Source: Phialocephala subalpina (lineage: Eukaryota; Ascomycota; Leotiomycetes; Helotiales; Mollisiaceae). Taken from it: a DNA stretch of 64,000 bases. The notes beneath the pieces were generated by a model, which was given only the letters and a program-made list of their open reading frames with translations, ran no database searches and had not been told where the DNA came from. This document shows, piece by piece, positions 10,668 through 23,039 of the stretch (position 1 is its first letter; every line of letters starts with the position of its first letter). The DNA lies in NCBI GenBank assembly GCA_900073065.1, contig FJOG01000001.1:3059124-3123123 (forward strand), given 5' to 3'. Position numbers and translations under genes: made by a program.

Positions 10668-11042
10668 CTACTCCCCGAGTAACCTTTTGCAGAAGTTCAA
10701 ATTGATTTTCAGTTCCGCTACTTCCTTCGCCAGCTTTGCTACTCTGGAACTGAGCCTCTTCTTCTCTTTCTTGGCATCGTCTCGCTATGAATTAGCGGTG
10801 TCTCGCTCCCCTCGAAGTCGTTTGTTGTCGCTTTCCAATTCTTGGATTCTGGCTACGAGATCTTGTCGCGTCGGACTTGATGTGGCATAATTTCTGATTC
10901 GTTGAGTCGAAGGTGGAGGGAGGTGGGTTCTGGGTTTCGAGTCTCGGATCGCGAATGGAAAAGGAGACTTGATTGATTTAAGCAGTACTAGTGACCTTTC
11001 TTGAACATAACGGAAGCGTCTATTTGCATCCCAAGAGAACAA
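10668..11042 (-). pseudogene. Coiled-coil ORF interrupted by TAG
   Basis: The frame runs LVARIQELESDNKRLRGERD, then TANS, meets a TAG at 10785-10787, and continues in the same frame with KKEKKRLSSRVAKLAKEVAE to a second stop at 10668. The heptad pattern crosses the stop, so the TAG probably replaces a sense codon such as CAG. That would be a C-to-T change of the RIP or deamination type. The 5' end starts at a TTG with no ATG in frame. Third member of the minus-strand coiled-coil group. Confidence 0.4.
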
Positions 11043-11780
11043 GGAAACGGTTGTGTGTTTGCCAGAAAGTGTGTCAGATCACTGATTCAAATTCTTTCAT
11101 GCCAACGCACGATGTACATGCAGATCATCAAACTTTATTTGATGAGTATGCCGACTCAGCTATTTTGTTTGGTTGAGGAGAGACAATACGTTGTCCTACT
11201 TGCATTGGGGTGGGTAGATTGGGTGAAGGCAGGATCTGGTGTTGTTTCTCGGCACTCGATTATCGGCCGAGCCGAGAGCTCAGGGGCTCAAGCGAGGCCG
11301 AGACCAAACATCACCAGAAGTCTGAGAACGCGAGAACCGAATTTCGGAAGAAGGTTTTCGAGATGGAAACGGGGCTTTTTCAGCATATTGTTGGAGGTCT
11401 CGAACTAACTCAATCTTTTCCCCTGCTTGCTGTAGCCAGATGGTGAGGCTCAATATACTTGCACTCAGCCATTCTGAGCTCCTACTTGTGCTTGAATACA
11501 AAGACGGGCCAAATGTCCCTGTGCAGCTGAAACATCCACTCTTTTTCTCAATCACTACACCATTGAAGCACCATTATCTCCGTTTGTGCGGCTCATCCCA
11601 TCTGTATCCAGACACATCATGGGATAGAAAGAATATTCTAGCACTCAATAAAACTCTCTTTTGGATCGCTCAAGTAATCGTGGGATTAGGAAAGGCCTTT
11701 CTTATTCTTCTTTCTCAACTTTATTATATAGGATTACTAAAGTGTTTCGCCTGTTTGATGCAAGCTGTTTCTTGAAATAT
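11043..11780. other. Intergenic, no confident gene
   Basis: Several overlapping short frames on both strands (for example 11280-11555 minus) have no recognisable family. Probably non-coding. Confidence 0.4.
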
Positions 11781-12360
11781 ATTAAGGAAAGTATTTATTA
11801 TTCATATAATTTAGAATTTATTTATTACGATTTCAATTTAATTAATATTTTAATAAAAAAGTAATTCTAATTATTAGAAACTTTAATTCTTATCAAAGGA
11901 AAAGAGAAAAGTTAAGCGTTAAAATTAAAATTAATATTTAGACGAATAAGGAATACTAATTTATTTACTTGAGAATAATATATATAAATTATCAAAAATT
12001 CAAAAAGATTTATTTCGGAGGAAAAAAAATATTTGAATTATTATTAAATAATTTTCTTTGGAAATAATTTATTATATTTATTATATTTATTATATTTATT
12101 ATATTTATTATATTTATTATATTTATTATATTTATTATATTTATTATATTTATTATATTTATTATATTTATTATATTTATTATATTTATTATATTTATTA
12201 TATTTATTATATTTATTATATTTATTAATATTTTTATTCAAAGATATTCTTATTATTATATTATTATTAATATATATAAAATAATATTTATTAATTTTCT
12301 CAATTTAATAAAAATATTCTTTGTCTCAAAATAATGAAATTCCCTTTAAAAGCTAGTATA
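11781..12360. other. AT-rich block
   Basis: Extremely AT-rich, nearly GC-free sequence with sharp edges, containing the 9-bp minisatellite. Typical of RIP-degraded repeat remnants in filamentous ascomycetes. No coding potential. Confidence 0.8.
12067..12227. repeat. 9-bp minisatellite (TATATTTAT)n
   Basis: About 17-18 near-perfect head-to-tail copies of TATATTTAT. Because the period is three codons it translates as a repeated Asn-Lys-Tyr peptide on the minus strand, which is not a gene. Confidence 0.95.
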
Positions 12361-12836
12361 TATATTGCGTCCGAGCTTATCTTCTTCTCAGTAACCTCTT
12401 AAAACCCCATAGCTCTTCAAGGTTCCTTCCAATCCCGCACAGAATCATTATCGTATTGCCACGACTCTCGGTCGAGATCTTTAACCCGCAGGCCAGATAA
12501 GTTATTTTCTGATCTGAGCACACATCGAAAGAACAGGCCACCAGTGGCCTTTGCCAGTCCACTTCCAACCTCGGATTCCTAACTTCGCTGCTTCTGAGTA
12601 GTATTGAGAAGAGTCCAATATCATCATTTCAAGCTTCATGATGGGATTTAATTTCAAGATCTGCTTTTTCTAGGAAGGTATACTGAGTGAGTACGAATCA
12701 TCCATTCGTCCTTTTGAACACACGTAATTTTCTCACGTTCGAACCGCCAAGTGGTGTTGCAGAGCGTGGCCAATGGGAAAGTAGTTATTTAGAAAGTCTT
12801 CCCTAGGTGGGCACTTCCAGTCCCTGCGGGGTAATG
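12361..12836. other. Intergenic, 3' side of the fasciclin gene
   Basis: Normal base composition returns at about 12360. No gene recognised. The motif GTTCGAACC near 12735 looks like a tRNA B box, but no A box or cloverleaf accompanies it. Confidence 0.5.
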
Positions 12837-14168
12837 TCAAAGTGTCAAGACAAAAGCTAAGAGGACGAAGAGACCCAACTTGACATCGGGAAAGGCGAGT
12901 ATTGCTGCTCCGGACTTGGAGGGAGCCCCAGTAGACGTAGGTGATGGGACTGCCGACGCTGAAGTTGATGCCGACAGATCCTCCAGTGAAGACATCACCT
13001 ATTCTTGTCCATTAAATCGCGAACCCCTAACTTCAAGGCCAATGGGCGAAACATACCTTGTCAACAACATGCACAACGCCATTATTGGTACTGCATCTAT
13101 TATTAGTCTAGCTCAAGACCAAACTGATAGTAAAGCCACTCACATAACATTCGGACTCACCACCTTCGCATCATTAAACCACACCTCTCCCTCCTTCACC
13201 GTCACCCGTATTTTCAATTCATTATCCGACAAGTACACTTGACCATCCTCCAAGAAATTCGTATACAGCACCTGAGGAAAAGTATGCATCTTCATCGCAC
13301 TTTCCAGAGCCGAATTGTTGAGGTTGTTCTCAGGATGCTGGGCATTTGCGAAGGCGGCATCGGTTGGTCCGATGCAGGTGTAGTTGGCGCTGTCGTCGAG
13401 ATCGTCCCAGATGCCGGCGCGGGTGATTGCACTGTCGAAGGAACTGAGACCAGAATTGCGGATCGTTGTAGAGCAGTGCTCAGGTAACGTGAGGAATCTA
13501 GGTTCATATTAGCATGGGACTTGCAATTTGAAGTGGATGGAGTGCATGAGAGGCTCTAGGACGACATGGACTTACTGATCGATCATCTGAAACATTCCTC
13601 CATCCCATATCCCATCCAAGGCCGTCAAGTTTGCATCAGATGAGAGTCCTGATCGCACCTCTAAGCTTTGTAGTCCTGCACCCCTTACACGGAACTTCTT
13701 GCTGCTTGACTGCAGTCCTGATTGGATGAAAACAACCTGGCCATTCGCACTTGCAGGATCTGAAAAGTTAGCAGAAAGCGCTGCGCCTGCGGATCGATTG
13801 TTGTACTGCTCGCCAACCAAAAGTGATGGCGCCGTGAGACCCCTCGACTCTGAGAAGTTCGCACTAGACAGTCGCCCAACTAAGACATGGTACTGAATGA
13901 GCGATGTAAGCTCAGTTGTTGAAAGAGCCGTGATCGAGTATCCGTTATCTCGCTCATATTTTGCAAATGCGTCGTTGTTGGGAACGAGGATAGTGTGGGG
14001 TTCAGTGGAAGAGTTTGTAAGTAGCAGACTTGCTAGAGGGAAGTTGTTCTCGTAGAAAGAAGTAAAGTTGGACAGCTGCGAGTACTGGCTAATGGCGGCA
14101 TAAAACGATGCTTGTGCGCCGGTGCCGAGAGCGCAACTGAGATATAGGAGAGTACTTGAGAGTTGCAT
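12837..14168 (-). CDS. GPI-anchored fasciclin-domain protein
   Basis: Four exons (14168-13576, 13497-13144, 13090-13057, 12998-12837) with all phases matching, about 380 aa. The ATG at 14168 opens a signal peptide (MQLSSTLLYLSCALGTGAQA). A fasciclin (FAS1) domain follows, with HTILVPNNDAFAKYE and LIQYHVLVGRL; a second has CIGPTDAAFANAQ and, across the 34-bp exon 3, TNNGVVHVVDK, the classic FAS1 C-terminal strand. The last exon gives a Ser/Thr/Pro linker and a hydrophobic tail (KLGLFVLLAFVLTL) ending at the stop, as in a GPI-attachment signal. Numerous N-x-S/T sites. Such proteins are secreted to the plasma membrane or cell wall and are linked to adhesion. The + strand ORF at 12880-13242 is its shadow. 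Confidence 0.88.
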
Positions 14169-14925
14169 GAGTTCGAAGTCATCAATATGACCGACGCTCG
14201 GGATTTACAAAGTCTCAACACTAGAACTGGGGGCCATAGTGTACTAATAGATTTTCAGCCATGTTACAACGCAGCCTAGCTGCGAATGAGAGATGCCTTT
14301 TGGCGAGCAGTTGGAGTGAGGTGCCACCTGGTTCGAACAGTCAGACTACTTGCGCGGCAGTGGGCTTGCTTCTCCCATTCCGATTGTCCGAAAGTGCCGA
14401 AAAATCTTGGCCCATGTAAGTCTCAGACTCAGCCTTATCAAACTGTCCGCAGGCACTGGCTTTTTTTCAACAGGGTGTTGTGGTAGAATTATGTCGTGGT
14501 GATGCTTAGTAAGGAGGCTTCTGAAAATGCCAACAATGATTTGCTCGGTTGGAAAACAGAATTCTCATTGCAGCGGCTCTTTCCACAACCCCGATGAGTT
14601 GCAGACGCCAAAACACATGCAAAAGCATGCGACTGGTACCAAGTTTTCAGCTTGACTTCGGAGCTGACAAGTTCAGCATTTGATTGGAATTACAAAAGGA
14701 TCCCCAGTCCTCAGCTCTTCTGCTGTTGACGTATGCAGGAATGGCACACACAGATCCTCTCGACTGCAGCTTCTGATCCTGTGGACTGATCGCAAACTCT
14801 GGGAACAGTATTCCCATGTGCATTCAGAGTTTATTTCAAACACAGGAACGGTCTCACGATGGGTCCAGTCTGTTGTATGAAAGAATCATCGCAACTCTTC
14901 TACTAGTGTCTTCTCGAGCAAAGCT
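14169..14925. other. Intergenic between divergent secreted-protein genes
   Basis: Separates the divergently transcribed fasciclin gene and the secreted membrane-protein gene, so it should hold both promoters. No coding sequence or repeat recognised. Confidence 0.5.
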
Positions 14926-16025
14926 ATGCATCTATTTATACGATGCTTTGTTACCTCGTGGGTGTTTGTGGCACTGCTTTACGGCCACATACATGCCTTG
15001 GTGTTCAATCCAATAGCCAAAAGCACACAATATAATCTGGGCCTCCAAATTGGCATAGGCCCAGAACCAACATCTTTTCCACATGCATTCCGCGGCGCAC
15101 ATCAGTTACGGCAAGCTGGCGATTCCAATCCTACTTGTGGCTGGATTGATGGAAATGAAGGTATGAGTAATCTCGTCCTGATTTCAGGTCGTGTATCGTG
15201 AGAGCAGCAGTGCACTTGCTAACACACTTGTCACAAAGCCGACCCTGTCACTTGCGCATCAGCACAGTTCATCTGCGGAACGACTGAAGCATCTATAGTG
15301 GGGTGTTGTGAAAGGAGAACAGGAAGTGCTTTGTGCGGCGACATACTGACCACCTGCTATGACTTTCTGGGAGTGCCTTGCGATACTGCCTGTCAAGCGA
15401 ACTTGAACAATCTGATCTGGTGAGTTCCTTTCACCATTCAAAGTGGTGTCATACGCCACATGATCTCTTCGCATGCTTACCCGCTCATCGCAGCATATCT
15501 CCGACGCCTTACTGTGTTAAATACTTGTACACCAGTGGCTCTATCGGATATGGCTGTGGTCCGTACAGCAGGCTCACCAAGACCGTCGCCCTCACCATAA
15601 ATTCCAACGGAGCAGGCCCCTTAACAGGTGTTGGAGCTAGCGACTCCATAACATCCTCCTCCTCGTCCTCTACCACCTCTTCAACTTTAACGACACTGAC
15701 AACATCTTCTTCCTCTCTAACCCCAACACACTCCTCGACCAACCTCAGTGGAGGTGCCATAGCAGGAGTATCTATCGGCTCCGCTTTGGGCGTCGTTCTC
15801 ATCTCTCTCACGATCTGGTGGATCTTTATGAAGCGGCCGCGCAGCTCTTCTGCGGAATCCACTCATCAAGAATCGGAAGCGGGCGGAAATCACAGGTCTA
15901 TACGCGACTCGGAGACGCTCTATGGGTCAGTGCATTCGCCGAAGATTTTGGGACCTAGCCCTGGGCAACAGGGATCATATGTAGGTCCGACAATGCCGGA
16001 GATGGATGGGGAAAGGCACCGATAG
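14926..16025 (+). CDS. Secreted Cys-rich protein with one membrane span
   Basis: Three exons (14926-15160, 15239-15419, 15494-16025), about 315 aa, phases consistent. The signal peptide (MHLFIRCFVTSWVFVALLYG) is followed by a Cys-rich extracellular region: NPTCGWIDG, then across the first splice DPVTCASAQFICGT, VGCCERR, LCGDILTTCYDF and PYCVKYLY, ending GSIGYGCGPYS. A Ser/Thr mucin-like stretch (SSSSSSTTSSTLTTL) leads to a transmembrane helix (GAIAGVSIGSALGVVLISLT, then IWWIF) and a charged cytoplasmic tail. This layout (Cys-rich ectodomain, Ser/Thr stalk, one span) is common in fungal surface proteins and looks sensor-like, but no ligand or role can be assigned. Confidence 0.8.
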
Positions 16026-16734
16026 CCAAGTCTAGGTCGGTGCCTGGATTTACAAGGGATTTTCTAGGCCATGGGTTATATCCATTTTGTTTCAATTCGA
16101 GATACATAATGGTAGATAATGTAGGAAAAGTCGGGGAGGGCGCTGGGAGAATTCAATTGGCGTGTAACCTGGATATTTTGGAGTGTATTCTACGAACCGC
16201 CACTCTAGCTCATCTAATATCTTTCGTTCAAGCAAAAAGTAAACTAGGTATCAAAGTGGCCATTAAATCTATTAATTGATATCTAATATTATTATAAAAA
16301 TTATATAAAATTATTTATTTATTTGATTTAATATTTTATTATAATTATTTATAATCAAAATTATAATTATATAAATTCAAAGGAATTTATTTCTTATAAA
16401 CTTACCTTTAAATTAATTTCAAAATATAAAGAATATTCGAATATATTATTATTAACTTTCGATTAAAAATAATATAATTAAATAATTATAAAGTTTTTAT
16501 TATTATAATTTATTATAAAGCTTATAATATATATAATTAATAATTAATTTGAAAAGATTTAAAATATTAATATTTTATTAACTTTTTATAATAATTATTA
16601 AAGATTTTTATTATTTTTATATTTTATAAATATTATTAATTTTTTAATATAAATTTATTTTATATAACTCGAAATTTTTAATTTTATTATTAAGAATATT
16701 CTTTATATTATAAAGTTTTTCTTTTTTATATAAA
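16026..16734. other. AT-rich flank left of the retrotransposon
   Basis: From about 16270 the sequence is almost pure A/T up to the base before the 5' LTR. The matching AT-rich sequence right of the 3' LTR shows that the element inserted into an AT-rich, probably RIP-derived block. Confidence 0.75.
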
Positions 16735-16996
16735 TGTCACGTATAGGATTGGGTGTCCTACTGGCGCAGCCTCTGGCTGGCTTACAGCCACCACCTAAGG
16801 CTGCGTAGCCTCCATAACCTACGTAGAGCTCGCGTAAGCTTACGCGTAGCGTAGGAGGTCTTACGGGGGCTATGCGGTTGTTATTCTTAGGCTGTTATTC
16901 TGTATATAGGGGCTCTCTGAATCTCTGGCAAAAAGACAGAGATTAGTCTAATACTAATCTGACTTATTGTTGCCTCCTTCTATTCTACACCTCACA
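16735..16996 (+). repeat. 5' LTR of the chromovirus
   Basis: Starts TGTCACG and ends CTCACA. It aligns end to end with the 3' LTR without indels. By eye about 15 of 262 positions differ and all are transitions. The divergence mixes age with RIP and so cannot be used as a clock. Confidence 0.93.
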
Positions 16997-17050
16997 TTCT
17001 AATCTCTCTACTTTAAGGGTTAAAAGTTCGATAATAGCGCGCACGAAGCT

Positions 17051-18800
17051 ATGGCTGCCAATAACAGCAACGGAGAAAGAGCTCTTACGGGCCCTCTTTC
17101 AGCAGATAGTAGCGTCCTTCGCTCTCAGGCTCAGCAACTCTCTCAGAACTCTAGGGGAAACGGCGAATCTCTTACCTCTAGGACTCTAAGTAGCAACGCA
17201 AAGGCCGCTACTAGTAATCCTCAACAAATTACTGAAGGCCTTAGCCAAACCTTAGACTATGGACAGCAACTTAGCGCTGCTCTAAGCACTGCTCCCAGCG
17301 TTGGAAACAGAGACACTCCAACTGAGTCTCCAGGCAAATCTTTCAAGTCTCCAGTTGGCTCCGATCGCGTCTAGGAAAGGCCTCGAGACCCTTCCGCCGA
17401 CCAGGCAGACTAGCGCTTTCTTGCGCGATAGCAGGAACAACAAGACCTCTTGAACCAAGTCCTCGATACGGTTCAGCGTCTACAGGCCCAAATCAACGCC
17501 GGAAACGACGCGTATCGCCAGCGCGGACTTAAACGGGGTGGATTGACCCCTCGCAGAGAATATATCCGCGACAAATACGATCAGGGGCCGGGAAACTCCG
17601 CTGACGGACTTCGTGGCCCTTACGCGTCAAGCGCTCTCAACAACGAGAGAAGAGAAGCCTCCAAAAACCTCCCGATTGGAAACGCGTCTCAAAACCCAAG
17701 GCCGACTTTCGACCTTCCCCTTAAGACGCCCGTTCGACCTACCTTCGAAGCACCTGTTTCGGACCAAATATTCGACCCTCCTCCAAGCTTCGACGTCGGA
17801 CTTGAGATACGAAGAGAAAGCTAAGCAAAGTCTATTACTCTCCCTCCGTTTTACGAAGGAAAAGATATTGCAGAGCATCGAACCTTTTTCGACGCTATAA
17901 AGGACGTTTTCAGAGCTCAACCTTTCACGTATAACTCCTACCGATTAAGAGTAAATACCACGGCGACGCGCTTTAAAACAAACTCGAAAGTGAAGAATAA
18001 GTAGTCTCTCCTACAATCCTCCGCTATTGGCCTTTTTAGGGTCCGAATGTCTTAAGCAAATCAAAAGTCTTAGGCATACGATCTTATCGCATTACTTTAA
18101 AAACGCGAAACGAATGCTTTCGCAAAGCTTTAGCGTCTCACTCAAAACAGTAGTAAAAACGAGACAGTATCGGAAGTCTATAATCGCATACGCGAGTACG
18201 AACGAGACTTATTAGTGCGCAGAGAAAGCGACCGCGTACAAACCTTTTCGAACGCTATTACGAACCCTTTTACGAAAGGATAGTAGTATAATAAGACTAA
18301 TGGGATTCTTTTTCTTACAGTGGACGTACTCTTACGGGACCTTCAAGAGGTTGAGCTACAGTCTAAAAACCTTTAAAAGATGAAGAAGAGTTATTTCGAC
18401 TACGATACGAAGAGGAAGCGAAACGATAGAGATAATGACGAGGGCTACGACTCCTTTAAGAAGTTTAGACTTGATAGTAGGAAAGATAAAGGCAAACGGG
18501 AGTTACGTTCTTTTAATTAGAGTTCTGGCCCCGGTAAGCCATTTAGCTTTAGTTCAAGAAACGGCAGTAATAACGACTCGGAAAAAACTTATTGGACTTG
18601 CAGTGGGAAAGGACATTTCTCCGGAGATTCGCGCTGCCCGAAGTACGCAAAATGGGCTAAGGAAAACCCTGAGAAGGCTAAAACTAAGGAAGATTTCCTT
18701 AGGGCTAGAAAGAGTGAGAAGTCAATTAAGGTAGTATACAAGAAGGCTTTTAACGTGATAAAGGAGCCTTTTCGGACTTTTTTCGGCTCGGGAAAAAACG
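17051..18800 (+). pseudogene. gag-like region of the chromovirus
   Basis: ATG at 17051 (MAANNSNGERALTG), stop at 17374. The coding trace continues in pieces: KRGGLTPRREYIRDKYDQG in the 17450-17824 frame, and FYEGKDIAEHRTFFDAIKDV near 17850, which has the look of a retrotransposon capsid domain. Near 18590 is a zinc-knuckle remnant, YWTCSGKGHFSGDSRCP, in which the first Cys of the CCHC motif appears as Tyr, a G-to-A change. Many TAG/TAA codons interrupt it. Confidence 0.75.
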
Positions 18801-18810
18801 CAATCAAATT

Positions 18811-21800
18811 TTGAGCGTAGACCGATTTGATGAGACGCTTATACGCTTTTTTGTTCGAGGGCTTCTTAAACAAGGAGATACAAGTACCGAATTAGCTACG
18901 GAAAGGATGGGAGATATTAGCGCCGACAATTGCTTTATCGATAACCACGTGGCGGAGAGGAATAATTTTGTTCTTAACGCTAAGTGCGACGTATCCTTTA
19001 CGACCCTTGACGAACACGTTTTCTAGGTTTCTAATTGCTACGACTTAGACTTCACTATTACTAATAACCGTGGGCAGACTCGTGACTTCAAGTAGCGCTT
19101 CTACGGCTGCGATAAGTCGAGTTATAAGATGATACTAAAAAAAGACTAGTTTATTAAGAAGGGTACTAGTATTTACGATTAGCTAACGGGGAGATGGGCT
19201 TACGCGGCAGCCTGGGATAATATTGAGGTTTTAGGCCCCTCCGAGTTTACGGAGCTTCTCAAAACCGAACTAGATACCGAAGCCCATACGGTCTTCCTTA
19301 GGAGAGGAGAATGCGGTTATTTGATCAATTACAAGAAGTGTAAGTACTCAAGTTTAAAAGTAGAATTACTTACTCCTTAAAAGTCGGAGATATCGAGGGT
19401 TTTTATAACTACTCAAAAGTAGGAGATTACTCTATCGAAGTATCTCTGGGGCTGTAAGGATATTTTCGACGAAAAGGCAGCTTCTATCCTTCCCGAATAA
19501 GGTGGATACGAGCATACGATTGAAACAGAGGGTCAAGTGCCTTACGGGCCCCTGTATAACCTCTTAGAACTTCAATTCGCGGCACTTCGCGATTATATCG
19601 CAACTTCTCTCGAAAAGGGGTGGATACGCCCTTCTACTAGCCCTGCGGGAGCCCCTATACTCTTCGTGCCTAAAAAGGACGGAGGCTTAAAGCTCTACGT
19701 GGATTACAAAGGTCTCAATAAAGTGACGATTAAAAACCGATACCCTTTACCTTTAATTGACGAGACTTTGGACCGCTTTACAAGTGCCCAAATCTTCACT
19801 AAATTAAATTTGAAAGACGCTTACTACCGCATACGAATTCGGGGGGAAGACGTTTAAAAGACAGCTTTTCGGACCCGTTACGGTCACTTTAAATACTAAG
19901 TAGTGCTATTCGGATTAACGAACGCGCCAGCAACTTTCTAAGCGTATATCAACGGAGCTCTTTCGGGCCTATTAGACCACTTTATCGTGGTTTACTTAGA
20001 TAATATCTTGATCTACTCTCGAGATTTTATTGAGCACGAGTCGCACGTACTTCAAATGATAGAAAGGCTCCGCAAATACAAGCTTTACGCTAAACTCAGC
20101 AAATGTGAGTTTAATAAGAAGCAAGTAGAGTTTCTTGGGTTTATTATTAATTGCGACGGAATACACCCAAACTCGGAAAGGGTCCGGACAATCGTCGAGT
20201 AGTTTGAACCAACTTCCTTTCGAGAAGTTCAAGTTTTCTTAGGGTTTGCCAACTTTTACCGCCGTTTCGTGCACAAGTTCTCTGGCGTGGCTGTAGGCCT
20301 CTCAAAGCTACTTAAAGGCATGGAGAAGGGCGTAAAGTCTGGAGAGTTTGTATTTACAACGGAAGCTAGATAGAACTTTAAAGACTTGAAGGAAGCCTTC
20401 ACTAAAGCACTATTCTTAATCCATTTCGACCTAGCGAAGAAGATTCGTCTAGAAATTGACGCGTCGAAATTTGCTATCGCAAGGACTTTATTACAATAAG
20501 AAGGCCCAAAGGGTAGTTCAAAGCGTCATTAGCACTTCGTAGCCTTCTTTTCCCGTAAGATCAGCGACGCGGAAAGAAACTACGCAACTTACGATAAAGA
20601 GCTATTAGCGATTATCGAGAGCTTTAAGGAGTGGCGATACTACTTTGAGAGTACTAAGCATACTATAGAAGTGATCACTGATCACAATAACTTTAAATAT
20701 TAAGTAAATACTAAGTATTTGGAAGGGCGACAAGCAAAATGGGCTATGTATCTTACCTTTTACGACTTTGAGATTATCTACCGGAAAGGCTCGTTGAATC
20801 CAGCAGATGGATCAAGTCGCCGATCGGATTATAATGATGAGTCACTTGAAAAAGCCCTTAAAGACTCCTAGTTTCCTACTTTCTAGAACAAGCTAAAAGG
20901 AAAGTTTGCAATTGCAGTCCGCGATATTTCAATCGGATTAGAAGCATCTCCGACTATACGACGCTTATTCGCGACGTATAAGTCGAGTTTAGCCTTAGTT
21001 GATGAATAGAGAGATCTCGACTAGGAAGTCCAAACCAGTAATTTGGAAGTAGGGGCTGGAGACCTCCGAGACCCCGCTTTAAAGGCTATAAACGACTGTC
21101 TATCCATAGACAAAGTTTCTGATGGGGAGTATAGCGATCAAAACCTCCAATCGTTAATAGATTTAACTAATTGCAAACAATTAATCCCAAGATCATAGAT
21201 ATGTGCGGTAACGCGTTCGAGCACCGCGCTAGCGCCCTTTACCGACCCCGTTATAGACCTCATTTTACTGTCGCAGTAAAACGATGAGTATAGTAAATCA
21301 ATACGGGCCGATAAAACGCGCAAAAAAAACTCTTAAAAGCAGGAAATCTGGCAAGCCGATAAATAGGGACTTCTGCGCTAAAATAGCAGAGTTTTTGTGC
21401 CTTATAACCTTGCACTTAAAGCCGAAGTCGTGAAGCTTCATCACGACGACCCTTTAGCAGGCCACTTCGGCGTAAATAAGACGCTAAAACTTATTCGAAG
21501 AGCCTACTATTAAAGAGGGCTTAAAGACGACGTTCGTGATTATATTCGTGAATGCGACGTCTATTAGAGAGTCAAGGCCAGGCGTCACGCGCTTTACGGG
21601 CTTCTTAGCACCTTACCGCAACTTGCTGGGCCCTAGTCGGAAATATCAATAGATTTTATTACAGGACTACCCCCTTATAAAAATCCTAGTGGCAACGACT
21701 TCGACAGTATACTCGTCGTCGTCTGCCGTTACTCAAAGATGGCTAAGTATATCCCCTGCCATAAAACTATTAATGCTCCCGAGCTAATTACCTTATTATA

Positions 21801-22833
21801 GGACAGAGTTTTCAGCAACTTCGGGACCCCTAACAGTATTATTTCGGACCGAGGCAGCGTCTTTACTTCAAAGTTTTAGTCTGCACTTTGTTTTTATCTC
21901 TTTTACAAGCAACGGCTCTTTATAGCGTTCTATCCTCAAATTGACGGGCAGACTAAGCGCCAAAACCAAGTGCTTAAACACTACTTACGCTACTATTGCA
22001 ACGCTAGAAAAGACAACTAGGCAAGTAAACTCTCGTTCGCAGAGTTTACTTATAATAGTTCGAAGTACCAAACGCTTTAAACGACCCCCTTTAAAGTCGT
22101 CTACGGCTACAACCCACGTCTACTATAGAACCCTAAGGACAGGCTTCAGGGGGAGGTACCAATTGCGCGACAACGAGCAGAAGCTTTGAAGAAGGAAAGA
22201 AGAGACCTTTAAAAGCTCTAAGATCGCGCGCAGAAAAACAGGGAGAAGTACTACAATAAGCATAGGCTCGATAAGCACTTCGCGATAAAGTCATAAGTCT
22301 TATTATCTACGAAAAACATCCGGCTGAAACCAAGGAAACTCGCCCCTAAGTTCATCGGGCCATTTCAAATCGAGGAGTGTATTAGTAAAGCCGCTTATAG
22401 GCTCAAACTACCCTCTCTATACTCACAGCTCCACCCTATTTTCCACGTCTCTCTCCTCGAGGAGTATATCGCTAGCGCCGGAAAACAACCGGAAGACTTC
22501 CTTACAAGCGTCAACCCGGAGCTCGCTAACGACGACAACGAACAAGAATAGGAGGTAGAGACTATCTTAAATCATAAACAAAATGGCCGTAGCTAAGACC
22601 GCAAATATCTAATCAAATGGAAGGATTGGCCGGAGGACCATAACACTTGATTACCAGCTTACTTCAACCTCAAAAACGCGAAGGAGTTATTGGACTCCTA
22701 CGATAAAAATCACGGTCTCAGAGAAGCTCAATCACTTAAGCGCCGCAAGGGCCCCGAACTACCCCCCTCGATAAAAGACCAAGTAGTAGAGAAGCCAAAA
22801 CGGAAGCGCGGTAAACCTCGGAAATACGCGTAG
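18811..22833 (+). pseudogene. pol of the chromovirus (PR-RT-RH-IN-chromodomain)
   Basis: Reverse transcriptase at about 19530-20200: [32 protein letters not shown] and the active site VVYLDNILIYS, where the second Asp of YxDD is Asn. RNase H starts near 20450 (LEIDASKFAIA), with RKISDAERNYATYDKELLAI. Integrase: HHDDPLAGHFG zinc region near 21440, SEISIDFITGLPP, IISDRGSVFTSKF, and DGQTKRQNQVL, where the catalytic Glu of the usual DGQTER motif is Lys. Chromodomain about 22550-22700: EVETILNHKQNG, KYLIKWKDWPEDHNT. Frame and order stay collinear, but stops fall where relatives have Gln or Trp. Confidence 0.88.
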
Positions 22834-23039
22834 ACCGCTTGCTTTTATTTTGTTTTGTTTGTTTTTTAATCATATAAATCGACAGAAATCCATTAATTAA
22901 AATCTGTTTCATTGTATAATGGCTTAATGGCCCCGAGTATCTCGCTAGAAGGGGTCTTATAACCGAAAAACGCCGCAGAACTTATACGCCAAAAAGCAAA
23001 ACACCTTGGAAACGCTAGAGCTCAAACCTCCTTCTCAAA

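Noticed and set aside
12067..12227. CRISPR-like array
   Set aside because: Repeats are 9 bp and contiguous, with no spacers, in a eukaryotic genome. It is a minisatellite.
12044..12241. Repeated Asn-Lys-Tyr ORF
   Set aside because: Artefact of the 9-bp minisatellite, whose period is three codons.
12725..12800. tRNA-like B box GTTCGAACC
   Set aside because: No A box, acceptor stem or cloverleaf can be drawn around it.
12880..13242. 120-codon + strand ORF
   Set aside because: Antisense shadow of the spliced fasciclin gene, whose minus-strand exons fit in phase and carry FAS1 motifs.
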